Source: a virus. Taken from it: a DNA stretch of 44,322 nt. The notes under the pieces are model-generated. The model saw only the letters and a list, made by a program, of their open reading frames with translations, did not search any database and was not told where the DNA came from. Below are positions 1 through 7,710 of this stretch, piece by piece (position 1 is the first letter of the stretch; every line of letters begins with the position of its first letter). The stretch spans positions 1 through 44,322 of the IMG/VR virus record IMGVR_UViG_3300031857_000397. The stretch is one strand, 5' to 3'. A program made the translations under genes and the position numbers.

Positions 1-402
1 CTCCCTGTCCCAGAAGTAGCACAAGGAGCATTTGGACTAGCACGAAATGAGCAAGAAGGACTCTTTGAACTTTCACGCCTTTGCGTACACCCTGAAACCC
101 AACGAGCAGAATATAATATCACTTCTTGGTTTGTTTCAAGAGCGATTAGACAGTTACGGAAGGATACTGAAGTTAAAGCAGTCATCTCTTACGCTGATAG
201 TGATTTTCATTCTGGTACAATCTATCGCGCTTGTAACTTTAAGTATTGCGGACTCACAGACCCAAAGAAAGATTTCTACTATGCAGACGGAACTAAACAC
301 TCTAGAGGCAAAATTAAAGGTGCTGCAGGAGAATGGAAAGAACGCTCCCGCAAACACCGATATGTGATGATATTTGATAAGAATTTAGAGTTACTGTGGT
401 GA
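1..402 (+). CDS. Mom-like DNA modification protein (3' part, start outside window)
   Basis: Reading frame 1 is open from the first base to a TGA at 400-402, giving 133 residues with no start, so the gene begins upstream. The protein has an LSRLCVHPE segment, then VISYADSDFHSGTIYRACNF and a DGTKHSRGK segment. This order resembles the Mom family, GNAT-fold enzymes that in phage Mu modify adenine and protect DNA from restriction. Family recognition is by eye. The last 12 bp overlap the end of gp53 on the other strand, a tail-to-tail overlap with no terminator visible. A role in masking phage DNA from host nucleases is inferred from the family. Confidence 0.72.
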   Translation, partial: LPVPEVAQGAFGLARNEQEGLFELSRLCVHPETQRAEYNITSWFVSRAIRQLRKDTEVKAVISYADSDFHSGTIYRACNFKYCGLTDPKKDFYYADGTKHSRGKIKGAAGEWKERSRKHRYVMIFDKNLELLW

Positions 403-1041
403 AGTGTTTCTAGTATTTTCAGTAGCAGCAAGTTGCTTATTGATATATTGAGAAGACTTTTCATACTTCATAATTCTTCTCATATCACTAAGATAGAGTT
501 GTAGGTAGTCTGGTTTTAATAGATAGACCTGTCTCTTTTGCTCATTTAGTCTTACTTCATACTCATAGTTAGTAACACCACCAACAGGATTTAAATTTGC
601 TGTTGGTATATTTGGATTTGGAATTGAGAAATTTGAATCTACAACTTTACCTTTAGGAAGAATAAGCCTTCCAGAAGAATCTTTCACTTCAGTTGTTTCA
701 TAGAATCTAATTGTATTCAGATTACTACCATACTTATTTTCTGCATACTTATAAAGTTCGTAATCTGAAAGTGGCCACTGGTCTCTAACATTTACAATAC
801 CAGCGGTTAAAAGAACAACCCAATCATAAGATACGTCACCATAAAGTCTATTGGCGACAGTTTCTGGTCTTTCTCCTTGTTGGATTTGGTATTTGTTGAA
901 TAGAGTAAAAACATTCTGTAAGTCATCACGAAGTTTGACTCTTCTAAAAAGATTCTTTACTCTTACATATTCGGTAGATGAAGTTCTATCTTTAAATGGG
1001 GACTGATAGAATAAGTCTGGTAGTTCTCTAAAGTAACTCAT
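391..1041 (-). CDS. 53: Baseplate wedge subunit gp53
   Basis: The product is 216 aa, close to T4 gp53 (196 aa). Residues about 51-78 form a LysM-like segment (YQIQQGERPETVANRLYG then DWVVLL), followed by NVRDQWPLS, a pattern typical of gp53. In T4 this protein joins the baseplate wedges and helps close the six-wedge ring around the hub. It is the last gene of the minus-strand operon gp4, 135-aa protein, gp48, gp53, and starts one base after the gp48 stop, so translational coupling is likely. Its stop overlaps the Mom-like gene on the plus strand. Confidence 0.88.
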   Translation of the reverse strand: MSYFRELPDLFYQSPFKDRTSSTEYVRVKNLFRRVKLRDDLQNVFTLFNKYQIQQGERPETVANRLYGDVSYDWVVLLTAGIVNVRDQWPLSDYELYKYAENKYGSNLNTIRFYETTEVKDSSGRLILPKGKVVDSNFSIPNPNIPTANLNPVGGVTNYEYEVRLNEQKRQVYLLKPDYLQLYLSDMRRIMKYEKSSQYINKQLAATENTRNTSPQ

Positions 1042-1042
1042 T

Positions 1043-2119
1043 TTAGTAACCTACAGCATGACCTTGGTTCACTGGATCTTCACCTGGAGCATATGGACCA
1101 CTATATTGCTCCTCGTTATAATCTTCAAAGTATATTGGATTAAGTTCTTTAAATGATAAAGACATTGTTATATGAGTTGGTGTTCCATCCCAGAAGGTTG
1201 AATAAGTTCCAGAACCTGTGTAGTTCACTTGTAGATCTACCAGAGCCATTGGTTTAAACTTATTCAATATTGGGTGGTTTTTACCACCTTTCATATAAGT
1301 CAGTTGGAAAAGATCTGGAGCGGAAATGAAGACACCTTGAATCTTAGAGTTTCCACTTGCGTTTTTCTTAGCACTCATTCTTGCTTTCAGGGTACGAATA
1401 ATAAGAATGACTTGTTCCGCTTCTTTCTTATTTCTTGGAAAGAATTCAAAGCTAAACTGGAAATTTCTAAGACCAACACCATCAAATAATAGTTCCAGGT
1501 TTGGATTAAATACTTGACCAGTTGCTCTTGAAATTAATTCATTAGCACTTACGTTACCACCTAAGACACCAATTGCGGTAGAGGAAACAACATTCTGTAT
1601 GGCTTTCAATGCTTGTGAATCAGCTCCAATTCCACTTACTCCATCCGTCAACGCCTTTAGGGCAGCATTTAATGCTGCTGTTGGATTATCTTGAAATTGA
1701 TTACCAAAACCAATACCAAAGGCTTCTGCTGGATTTAATTTTCCCTCTCCCCAACTAATTTGTGTGGTATCACCTATTTGTTCTGGTATTGGTAGATAAA
1801 TTGTATGAAGTATTCCTTTCGTTCTTTTAGTTTCTTCTACTTTTGAAGATATCGTAGGTAATTGAAAGTTTGCCTTCTCTTTTATTTTTACAGTTGGATT
1901 TTCTACATTCTGATCTGTTGGAACATCAAAAAGAGAATCTAAGTTAATTGCTGGAGACTCATATTTGATTATCTCAATTCTCAAATAATCAGAGTCGTTA
2001 TCGATTCTAGCATATGGATACCTTAAAACCTTGTCCTTTTGAGCAGTTGCTTTCTCTCCAGGTTTAGGTGAATTTGGTTGATTTCCTTGATATGGAATTA
2101 CATCTAAGGGTATCGCCAT
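1043..2119 (-). CDS. 48: Baseplate tail tube cap gp48
   Basis: The product is 358 aa (T4 gp48 is 364 aa). The C-terminal half has the tail-tube-like pattern FQFSFEFFPRNKKEAEQVI, then a long helix, an APDLFQLTYM strand and a final MSLSFKELNPIYFEDY segment. In T4, gp48 sits on the hub and with gp54 starts polymerisation of the tail tube. A late-promoter-like ACTAAATA (minus strand, 2141-2134) lies 14 bp before the ATG, inside the end of the upstream gene, so gp48 and gp53 may have their own late transcript. The gp48 versus gp54 assignment rests on length and neighbours. Confidence 0.8.
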   Translation of the reverse strand: MAIPLDVIPYQGNQPNSPKPGEKATAQKDKVLRYPYARIDNDSDYLRIEIIKYESPAINLDSLFDVPTDQNVENPTVKIKEKANFQLPTISSKVEETKRTKGILHTIYLPIPEQIGDTTQISWGEGKLNPAEAFGIGFGNQFQDNPTAALNAALKALTDGVSGIGADSQALKAIQNVVSSTAIGVLGGNVSANELISRATGQVFNPNLELLFDGVGLRNFQFSFEFFPRNKKEAEQVILIIRTLKARMSAKKNASGNSKIQGVFISAPDLFQLTYMKGGKNHPILNKFKPMALVDLQVNYTGSGTYSTFWDGTPTHITMSLSFKELNPIYFEDYNEEQYSGPYAPGEDPVNQGHAVGY

Positions 2120-2128
2120 TTATGTTTT

Positions 2129-2536
2129 TTAAGTATTTAGTCGAAAATTAGCAAAAGGTATCATCTGCAAATCTTTCACTTCCGATGGATAGACTTCATA
2201 CAACCCACCAGCAACTTCATTCCAAGTATATTGTCTGGTCTCACCCCAATGGAAGTTCAGACCACGAAAACCCCACTGGAATACATCAGTAACAGCAACA
2301 AAAGGGTTTTGATCATAGTTCAGTGATGCTGTCTTGGCGCTGTAAACAAAGATATAAATCTTACCTGCTTCAGGTATCTTAGGTCCTTCATTTAGAACTG
2401 CTAAGAGTTCTACCATAATATCATCAGGGTCTTTGATACCAATAATACTATCACTTATCCCACGGACTCGGTTTACATTTGTATCCGTATCTGTGGGTCT
2501 TTTTGTTGTTTGTTGCTTGACTGTCTTTCTAGGCAT
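2129..2536 (-). CDS. Conserved small structural protein, function unknown
   Basis: The product is 135 aa with a basic N-terminus (about 20 residues rich in Lys, Arg and Thr) and a folded C-terminal part. That part contains KIYIFVYSAKT, PFVAVTDVFQ and GFRGLNFHW, then YPSEVKDLQ. The GLNFHW motif resembles small proteins seen beside baseplate genes in other T4-like phages, but no function is recognised. Its start overlaps the gp4 stop by one base (TAATG), which indicates coupled translation with gp4. It is probably a minor virion or assembly protein, inferred from position alone. Confidence 0.75.
   Translation of the reverse strand: MPRKTVKQQTTKRPTDTDTNVNRVRGISDSIIGIKDPDDIMVELLAVLNEGPKIPEAGKIYIFVYSAKTASLNYDQNPFVAVTDVFQWGFRGLNFHWGETRQYTWNEVAGGLYEVYPSEVKDLQMIPFANFRLNT
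2134..2141 (-). promoter_or_regulatory. Candidate late promoter for gp48-gp53
   Basis: On the minus strand this reads ACTAAATA, one base from the T4 late consensus core CTAAATA/TATAAATA. It ends 14 bp before the gp48 start. It lies over the last codons of the 135-aa gene, so it would be an internal promoter of the operon. T4 late promoters are read by the phage sigma factor gp55; its use here is inferred. Confidence 0.5.
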
Positions 2537-2973
2537 TACTTGATACCTAATTCTTTCTCAGTAAAGACTCTGAACTCATAACCCCTATCAAGACACCATT
2601 CTTTTGCTGCTTCCCACTTTGCCTGGTTTTTAGCATACTCGTATGCCTCACGCAAGTAACCTTGAGTTTGTCTCTTTGGTTTTGGTGGAGGTGCAGTTTG
2701 ACGTAGAGGTTTAATCTCAATAATATACTTTTTAATGTTTCCAGTTGATTCTTTTACTTTAATGTAAAAGTCTGGAAAATATCTATGTGGTTTATTGTCT
2801 ACTGGAGACTTATACCACACATACATTTCTTCACTACCCCATTCTAATATATTTGGGTTATTATCACAGTAACGACAAAACTTTCTTTCCCATAATGATC
2901 TATAGATTATATTTGATGGGTCACCTTTGTATTTTTTTGGGTTAGAAGGTTGATACTTTCCCTTATATGCCAT
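2536..2973 (-). CDS. 4: Head completion nuclease gp4
   Basis: The product is 145 aa, matching T4 gp4 (150 aa). It has a TnsA/PD-(D/E)XK-like arrangement: W28-E29-R30 followed by KFCRYCDN, then P67-D68-FYI, and E86-I87-K88. In T4, gp4 acts on the filled head before tail attachment; the putative nuclease fold is known from the family. It is the first gene of the minus-strand operon. A minus-strand late-promoter motif TCTAAATA (3014-3007) lies 33 bp upstream of its ATG, and a plus-strand copy of the same motif overlaps the first base of that ATG. Confidence 0.85.
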   Translation of the reverse strand: MAYKGKYQPSNPKKYKGDPSNIIYRSLWERKFCRYCDNNPNILEWGSEEMYVWYKSPVDNKPHRYFPDFYIKVKESTGNIKKYIIEIKPLRQTAPPPKPKRQTQGYLREAYEYAKNQAKWEAAKEWCLDRGYEFRVFTEKELGIK

Positions 2974-2980
2974 CTAAATA
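2973..2980 (+). promoter_or_regulatory. Candidate late promoter for the plus-strand tail operon
   Basis: TCTAAATA on the plus strand, 34 bp before the GTG start at 3015. It is one half of a mirror pair with the minus-strand TCTAAATA at 3014-3007, separated by 26 bp. Each motif lies next to the start codon of the oppositely directed gene, so the two transcripts should overlap at their 5' ends. Confidence 0.6.
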
Positions 2981-3006
2981 ACTAATAATGTAAGACTCGT
3001 ATAAGG

Positions 3007-3014
3007 TATTTAGA
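3007..3014 (-). promoter_or_regulatory. Candidate late promoter for the gp4 operon
   Basis: TCTAAATA read on the minus strand, 33 bp upstream of the gp4 ATG and directly next to the GTG start of the opposite gene. It is the mirror partner of the plus-strand motif at 2973-2980. Both match the T4-type late core with C at the second position. Confidence 0.6.
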
Positions 3015-3815
3015 GTGGCAGCACCTAGACCAAGAAGGATATCGGATTTTAAACCAGCACTAACAAATCTAGCGCAAACTTCACATTATCAGGTTGTTTT
3101 TGGTGGTCTACCATTACCTTTAAGACAACATTTGAATGTCCGTGGAGTTGGTTATAGGTTTATTACTGAGACATCAGGACTTCTGTGCTATTCTGCTTCG
3201 TTACCTGGAAGTGCTCTTGCTACTGCGAATATTAAGGGAAACTTTATGGGAGTCGTTGAAAATATGGCTCACACAAGATTGTTTACTGAGATAGGTCTTG
3301 AGTTTTATGTTGATAATGAGTATAAAACTCTGAAGTTCTTAGAACATTGGATGGACTTCATTTCTAATGGATCCGCACATAGAAAAGCATCTGATGATTA
3401 TTATTTTAGGATGGAATATCCAGAAGATTATAAATCAAACCAAACAAAAATTATTAAGTTTGATAGAGATTATAAAGAAGATATAGAATATACTTTCTGG
3501 GGTCTTTTTCCAAGAGATCTTTCATCAACAGTAGTGAAATATGATGCATCGGAGATATTAAAAGCATCAGTACGCTTTAGTTACGACAGATATATTTGTG
3601 GTAGAAGTGATAGTTACTCTATTCACAGAGGAACTGATGATAATAAGAAAAATGATAATTCAAATCAATCAACTGGTAATGAAGGACAGAGATATGTTCC
3701 AGTTTCTGCTGGTGCTGCTCAGGCTGGTGGAGTTAGATTTATTCCTGAAGGTATGACTTATGCTGAAGCACTTAACAAGGGACAAGTCTACAATAGCCCC
3801 TATGGACCTAGATAA
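3015..3815 (+). CDS. Tail-tube-family protein, probably baseplate tail tube initiator gp54
   Basis: The product is 266 aa and starts with GTG, followed by AAPRPRRISDF. The middle part (SGLLCYSASLPGSALATA, then LFTEIGLEFYVDNEYKTL and LEHWMDFIS) and the end (FWGLFPRDLSSTVVKYDASE, then VRFSYDRYI) align in order with the conserved blocks of T4 gp54. They also fit the tail tube protein gp19 more loosely. In T4, gp54 completes the platform on which the tube polymerises. It is read divergently from gp4. The gp54 identity is an inference from motif order; a second tube-like protein is the alternative. The last 20-odd codons carry the promoter of the next gene. Confidence 0.6.
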   Translation: MAAPRPRRISDFKPALTNLAQTSHYQVVFGGLPLPLRQHLNVRGVGYRFITETSGLLCYSASLPGSALATANIKGNFMGVVENMAHTRLFTEIGLEFYVDNEYKTLKFLEHWMDFISNGSAHRKASDDYYFRMEYPEDYKSNQTKIIKFDRDYKEDIEYTFWGLFPRDLSSTVVKYDASEILKASVRFSYDRYICGRSDSYSIHRGTDDNKKNDNSNQSTGNEGQRYVPVSAGAAQAGGVRFIPEGMTYAEALNKGQVYNSPYGPR

Positions 3816-3818
3816 ATA
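3811..3818 (+). promoter_or_regulatory. Candidate late promoter for gp26 operon
   Basis: GATAAATA, matching the NATAAATA late motif, overlaps the stop codon of the preceding gene (TAA at 3813-3815). It lies 26 bp before the gp26 ATG at 3845. Confidence 0.6.
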
Positions 3819-3844
3819 TTTTTAACTGAACTTTTTGGGTTGTT

Positions 3845-4561
3845 ATGCCTTTACCAAAAATATCTACACCAACCTATGAGTTGGAACTTCCTTCTAATGG
3901 AAAGAAAATTAGATATCGCCCTTTTCTTGTAAGAGAAGAAAAGATTCTTATCATCGCAATGGAAAGCGAAGATGATAAGCAAATCACAAATGCTGTTAAG
4001 GAAGTTATTTCTAACTGTATCCTAAGCAGAGGAATTAAAATCGAACAACTGTCTACATTTGATATTGAATATATCTTTTTGAACATCAGAGGTAAATCTG
4101 TTGGCGAAGAAGTGGAAGTTATTGTAACATGTCCAGATGATGGAACTACCCAAGTTCCCGTAACAATCAACTTAGATGATATCAAAGTTGAGACTGGAAA
4201 GAACCATAATAGAGATATCAAACTTGATAATGATCTTATTCTGAGGATGAAGTATCCATCTATGGAAGAATTTGTGAAAAATAATTTCAGCACCGAAGAG
4301 CTAAACTTAGATAATACTTTTGATCTAATCTCTTCCTGCATTGAGCAAGTCTATTCTGAGGAAGAGTCTTGGTCAGCATCGGACTGTTCTAAGAAAGAAC
4401 TTAGAGAATTTCTTGAGCAGTTGAGTTCAAAACAATTCAAAGAGATTGAAACATTCTTTGAGACAATGCCAAAATTGTCTCATACTGTTACGGTGATGAA
4501 TCCAAATACAAAGGTTGAAAATGAAATTGTTCTGGAGGGATTAAATGCTTTTTTCGGGTAA
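3845..4561 (+). CDS. 26: Baseplate hub subunit gp26
   Basis: The product is 238 aa (T4 gp26 is 208 aa). The N-terminus has PLPKISTPTYELELPSNGKK, then YRPFLVREEKILIIAMES, the recognised start of the gp26 family, followed by a TCPDDGT segment. gp26 is a central hub component whose assembly depends on gp51 and gp28 in T4. The gene is followed after two bases by a small gene at the gp51 position, keeping the T4 order 26-51. A GATAAATA late motif precedes it. Confidence 0.88.
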   Translation: MPLPKISTPTYELELPSNGKKIRYRPFLVREEKILIIAMESEDDKQITNAVKEVISNCILSRGIKIEQLSTFDIEYIFLNIRGKSVGEEVEVIVTCPDDGTTQVPVTINLDDIKVETGKNHNRDIKLDNDLILRMKYPSMEEFVKNNFSTEELNLDNTFDLISSCIEQVYSEEESWSASDCSKKELREFLEQLSSKQFKEIETFFETMPKLSHTVTVMNPNTKVENEIVLEGLNAFFG

Positions 4562-4563
4562 GT

Positions 4564-4746
4564 ATGGCTCATGAAGATCTTGAGTCATACTACAAGATAA
4601 ATTTTGCCTTGATGCAGCATCATAAATACTCATTGACTGAACTAGAGAATATGATACCTTGGGAAAGAGAAGTTTATCTCACTTTCCTAAAACAATATAT
4701 TGAGGAAGAAAATTTAAAACAACAGCAATCTGAACTAAATGGCTGA
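4564..4746 (+). CDS. Small baseplate hub assembly protein (gp51 position)
   Basis: The product is 60 aa. The motif YSLTELENMIPWEREVYLTF resembles short tail-assembly chaperones in which a helix is followed by a W-E-R turn. It sits between gp26 and the tail proteins, where T4 has gene 51, a catalyst of hub assembly, but T4 gp51 is far longer, so the gp51 label used for such cyanophage genes would be positional. It overlaps the next gene by 8 bp. The chaperone role is inferred. Confidence 0.55.
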   Translation: MAHEDLESYYKINFALMQHHKYSLTELENMIPWEREVYLTFLKQYIEEENLKQQQSELNG

Positions 4747-6151
4747 GTTTTCATCGCCAATCACAACTGGTTTAAGAGTAAGAAGAACTAGAGTATCCTC
4801 TTTTTCGTTTCTGAATCGTCCCCAAGACCAACAGCCAAGGGAAGATTATGGAACTACGCTTGCGCTGCAGCAGAATAGACTTGCTTTTGATAATATTAAT
4901 TCTTCCCTTATAAATCTTAGTAATCAAGTTAGTGCTCTAAGTGCTTCTCTGAATGGTATTGCTGAAAGAGTAAGAGAAGATTCTGCATTAGATCAGGCAA
5001 GAGAATCTCAGAAGATAAGACAGGAAGAAATCTTAGCAGAGCAGAAAATCAGAGAAGGTAAAGAAAGCGTCGTTGAACGCAAAATGCAGTCTGCTCTTTT
5101 GACTCCGATTAAAAAAGTTGGCGATAAAGCAAGATTTACTCTAGGTAGATTATCAAGCTTCTTTATGATTCTCCTAGGTGGTTTCCTAGGAAATATGGCG
5201 CTATCAACTATTAGTGCCTTGATATCTGGTGATAAAGAAAGACTAGAAGAACTTAAGCAAAAGTTCTTGAAGAATATTGGTGTTGTAACTGGTATTTTCT
5301 TATTGTTTAGTGGTGGATTTAGAACTATACTTGGTTATCTTACCAGACTTACTTCTAAGTTGGGTAGTTCTATTTTTAGAAACTTATTAATTAGACCTGT
5401 TGCTGCACTACTCAATTTAGTTAAAACTGCTGCTGCAGGTATAGCGGCAGGAATAGGTTTAAAACCAAAAACAAAACCAACTCCAACAAAACCAAAACCA
5501 TCAGCACCACCAGCAAAAACTTCACCTGGAGGTAAAGCAGGATCTAGTGGAGCTCCACCTGCTTCATCTGGTTCTAAAGGAAGTCCTTTTGGTTCATCAG
5601 TACTTAAAGGTGGTTTATTCGCTGCAGGTGCGTCTGCAATATACGATACGCTTTTTGGATCATCTGTTGGTGAAATGATCGCTGGTTCTGGTACAGGTTT
5701 TGCTGCTGGCGGTGCTCTATCAGCATTAAACTATGTTCTAGGTCCAAAATTCACAATACCGTTAACAATAGCTGGAACATTTGCTATTCCAGCATTGATT
5801 GGTCTTGGTAAGGAATTTTATAAGGGAAGCGATATTGGTAAAGATAATCCATTCTTGAATACAGAGATTAATTTACTAGATGCGTTTACTGGACAAGGAC
5901 CATTATTTAAAACACCATCTCCAGAAATAAATGCACCACCAAAAAAATCTAATGATAATCTCCAGTCATTAAAAAGTTCAGACTCTGGAGGTAATGTAAC
6001 AGTAATTAATAATGAATCTACTGCTAGTGCAAGAAATGTACCAACACAAGATCTAGGTTCTGCTAACTATCTGCCTAGCATTGCTACTTCAGATCCAGAT
6101 AATTTTCACAAGTATACTTCGTATCGTTACTTTAATACTGGATGGGCATAA
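4739..6151 (+). CDS. Tail protein with coiled coil and membrane-like segments
   Basis: The product is 470 aa. An N-terminal region with a predicted coiled coil (about 45-120, rich in Gln, Glu and Arg) is followed by hydrophobic stretches near 135-165 (FTLGRLSSFFMILLGGFLGN) and 180-200. Then come a KPKPT/PSAPPAK linker, a Gly/Ala-rich hydrophobic region and an Asn/Ser-rich end. It has no recognised family. Its layout resembles that of the next gene (charged N-terminus, GRxxxF hydrophobic core, low-complexity linker), so the two may be distant paralogues. In T4 the genes here encode hub and tape-measure proteins (27, 28, 29), so a tail-interior or membrane-contact role is likely but inferred. 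Confidence 0.7.
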   Translation: MAEFSSPITTGLRVRRTRVSSFSFLNRPQDQQPREDYGTTLALQQNRLAFDNINSSLINLSNQVSALSASLNGIAERVREDSALDQARESQKIRQEEILAEQKIREGKESVVERKMQSALLTPIKKVGDKARFTLGRLSSFFMILLGGFLGNMALSTISALISGDKERLEELKQKFLKNIGVVTGIFLLFSGGFRTILGYLTRLTSKLGSSIFRNLLIRPVAALLNLVKTAAAGIAAGIGLKPKTKPTPTKPKPSAPPAKTSPGGKAGSSGAPPASSGSKGSPFGSSVLKGGLFAAGASAIYDTLFGSSVGEMIAGSGTGFAAGGALSALNYVLGPKFTIPLTIAGTFAIPALIGLGKEFYKGSDIGKDNPFLNTEINLLDAFTGQGPLFKTPSPEINAPPKKSNDNLQSLKSSDSGGNVTVINNESTASARNVPTQDLGSANYLPSIATSDPDNFHKYTSYRYFNTGWA

Positions 6152-6156
6152 GTTAA

Positions 6157-7710
6157 ATGGCGTATCGTTCTTCCATAAATGTAACTAGCATTAATAAGTC
6201 TTTATCTGGACTTAACAAAAGTCTTCTTAGGACAAGAGAATCTGCTGCAACTGTTAGAACAACAATTATACAGTCTACAACAAATAAGAGAAAATCTTTT
6301 TCAGCGAGTATAAAAGCATTTAATCAGAGAAGAGAAGCGACAAGAAGAAAAGAAAGAGAGGATATTGTAGAGGCATCATCAATTCAGGGTGCAATATCAA
6401 GATCTACTAGTGCTGTAGCAAATAGCACAAGAGGTTTCTTGGGTAGAATACTTGATTTTCTTGGAACATTACTAGTTGGATGGGCTTTGACCAATCTCCC
6501 AAATATCATTAAAATGGCTCAAGCTCTCATTGAGAGGATGAAGACATATTTCCAATATCTCAATAATTTTAGAGAGGGTCTTCAAAACTTTTTGATAGGA
6601 TTTGGTGATATGGTTGGTGAAATTTCTTCTGGTCTTGTTAGATTTGATTTTAATGCTGTAAGAGTAGCAGTAGACAAAGGAATGAATCAAATGAAGGATT
6701 CCTTCGTCCAAATGGATAATTCAATAAATTCTGTAATACTTTTACTTAAGCAGGATGTTAAGAAATTACTTGGAATTGAGGATTATGAATTTGATAGAGG
6801 TAGTGATGATGGTGGAGGTGGTGGAGTAGATCCTGGAGGAGGTTCAGCACAACTTCCAGATCCAAAGTCTGCTGAAATGTATCGTATCGCTGCGGCACTC
6901 ACCACAGAAGGTAGTAGTGACCAGGGATACGCCGACATGCTGCAGGTGGTTGCTAATAGAGTTGCACACCCTGGATATGGTACTAACTATACTGATGTTC
7001 TTGGTGCTCCCGGACAGTTTCAAGGTGTGTACACTAGAGGTAGTGGAGCATTTAAATCAATACGTACTTTAGGGCAAGCATCTGCATGGTCTGGTCAAAG
7101 TCAGGCAACTCTATTAAAAGTTATTAGTCTTCTATCCGATCCAAAAAGACAAGCAAGTGCAGCAAAATTTGTTGGCGGTGCTCTAGAGTTTAGAGGTAGT
7201 CCAGCAACAGTTAGGGCAGTTAATAGTGATAGCGATCCACGAAATAATATTCGGGCAGATGCTAATGGAATAATTCCTGGTTCCGTCTGGCGTGGTACAA
7301 ACCAAGATAACCAGTTCCTTGTGGATCCATCCAAAGATCCGATGCTTAGTGGTCCAGCATCACTTAACCTACCAAAACCACAACCACAAGCACCACCACC
7401 AAAAAGCCCCCCAAAACGAAATACTGCTATGCCTGATGCGAGTAAAGAGGGTGCTCCCGGAATTCCTGGAGATCCTAAGTCTCCAAAAATTGGTGAATGG
7501 GTAGGTTCATCTAAAAAAGACTATTCATCTCAACTTGCTATGGCTTTGCAAAATGCAAAACCACAACCAAGAACAAATACTTTAATTTTAAATAATACTG
7601 TAAAGCAAACAGAATATGTTGGTGGAGAAACAAATAGTGGTTCTGTTATTATAGTTGCTGGGGTAAATAGTAATAATATAAAAAATAAGTTCCTTTCTAG
7701 TGTAGTATAA
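6157..7710 (+). CDS. Tail protein with SleB-like cell-wall hydrolase domain
   Basis: The product is 517 aa. Residues 1-75 are basic and helical, 92-122 form a membrane-like segment (GFLGRILDFLGTLLVGWAL), and about 215-235 are a Gly/Asp-rich linker. Residues about 240-385 resemble the Hydrolase_2/SleB family: IAAALTTEG with E251 as candidate catalytic acid, then MLQVVANRVAHPGY and GAPGQFQGVY. A Pro/Lys/Gln linker and a short tail follow. The gene lies just before the hub genes. The domain would supply peptidoglycan cleavage during injection, because the gp5 encoded downstream shows no lysozyme domain. The start is six bases after the preceding stop. The enzyme class is inferred from motif spacing. 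Confidence 0.72.
   Translation: MAYRSSINVTSINKSLSGLNKSLLRTRESAATVRTTIIQSTTNKRKSFSASIKAFNQRREATRRKEREDIVEASSIQGAISRSTSAVANSTRGFLGRILDFLGTLLVGWALTNLPNIIKMAQALIERMKTYFQYLNNFREGLQNFLIGFGDMVGEISSGLVRFDFNAVRVAVDKGMNQMKDSFVQMDNSINSVILLLKQDVKKLLGIEDYEFDRGSDDGGGGGVDPGGGSAQLPDPKSAEMYRIAAALTTEGSSDQGYADMLQVVANRVAHPGYGTNYTDVLGAPGQFQGVYTRGSGAFKSIRTLGQASAWSGQSQATLLKVISLLSDPKRQASAAKFVGGALEFRGSPATVRAVNSDSDPRNNIRADANGIIPGSVWRGTNQDNQFLVDPSKDPMLSGPASLNLPKPQPQAPPPKSPPKRNTAMPDASKEGAPGIPGDPKSPKIGEWVGSSKKDYSSQLAMALQNAKPQPRTNTLILNNTVKQTEYVGGETNSGSVIIVAGVNSNNIKNKFLSSVV

Noticed and set aside
47-367. A 106-codon open frame in another frame over the first gene
   Set aside because: The Mom-like frame is open across the whole stretch and matches family motifs; this frame gives no recognisable protein.
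3874-4341. A 155-codon minus-strand open frame inside gp26
   Set aside because: It lies opposite a clear gp26 gene, has Ser/Ile-rich translation and no initiation signals.
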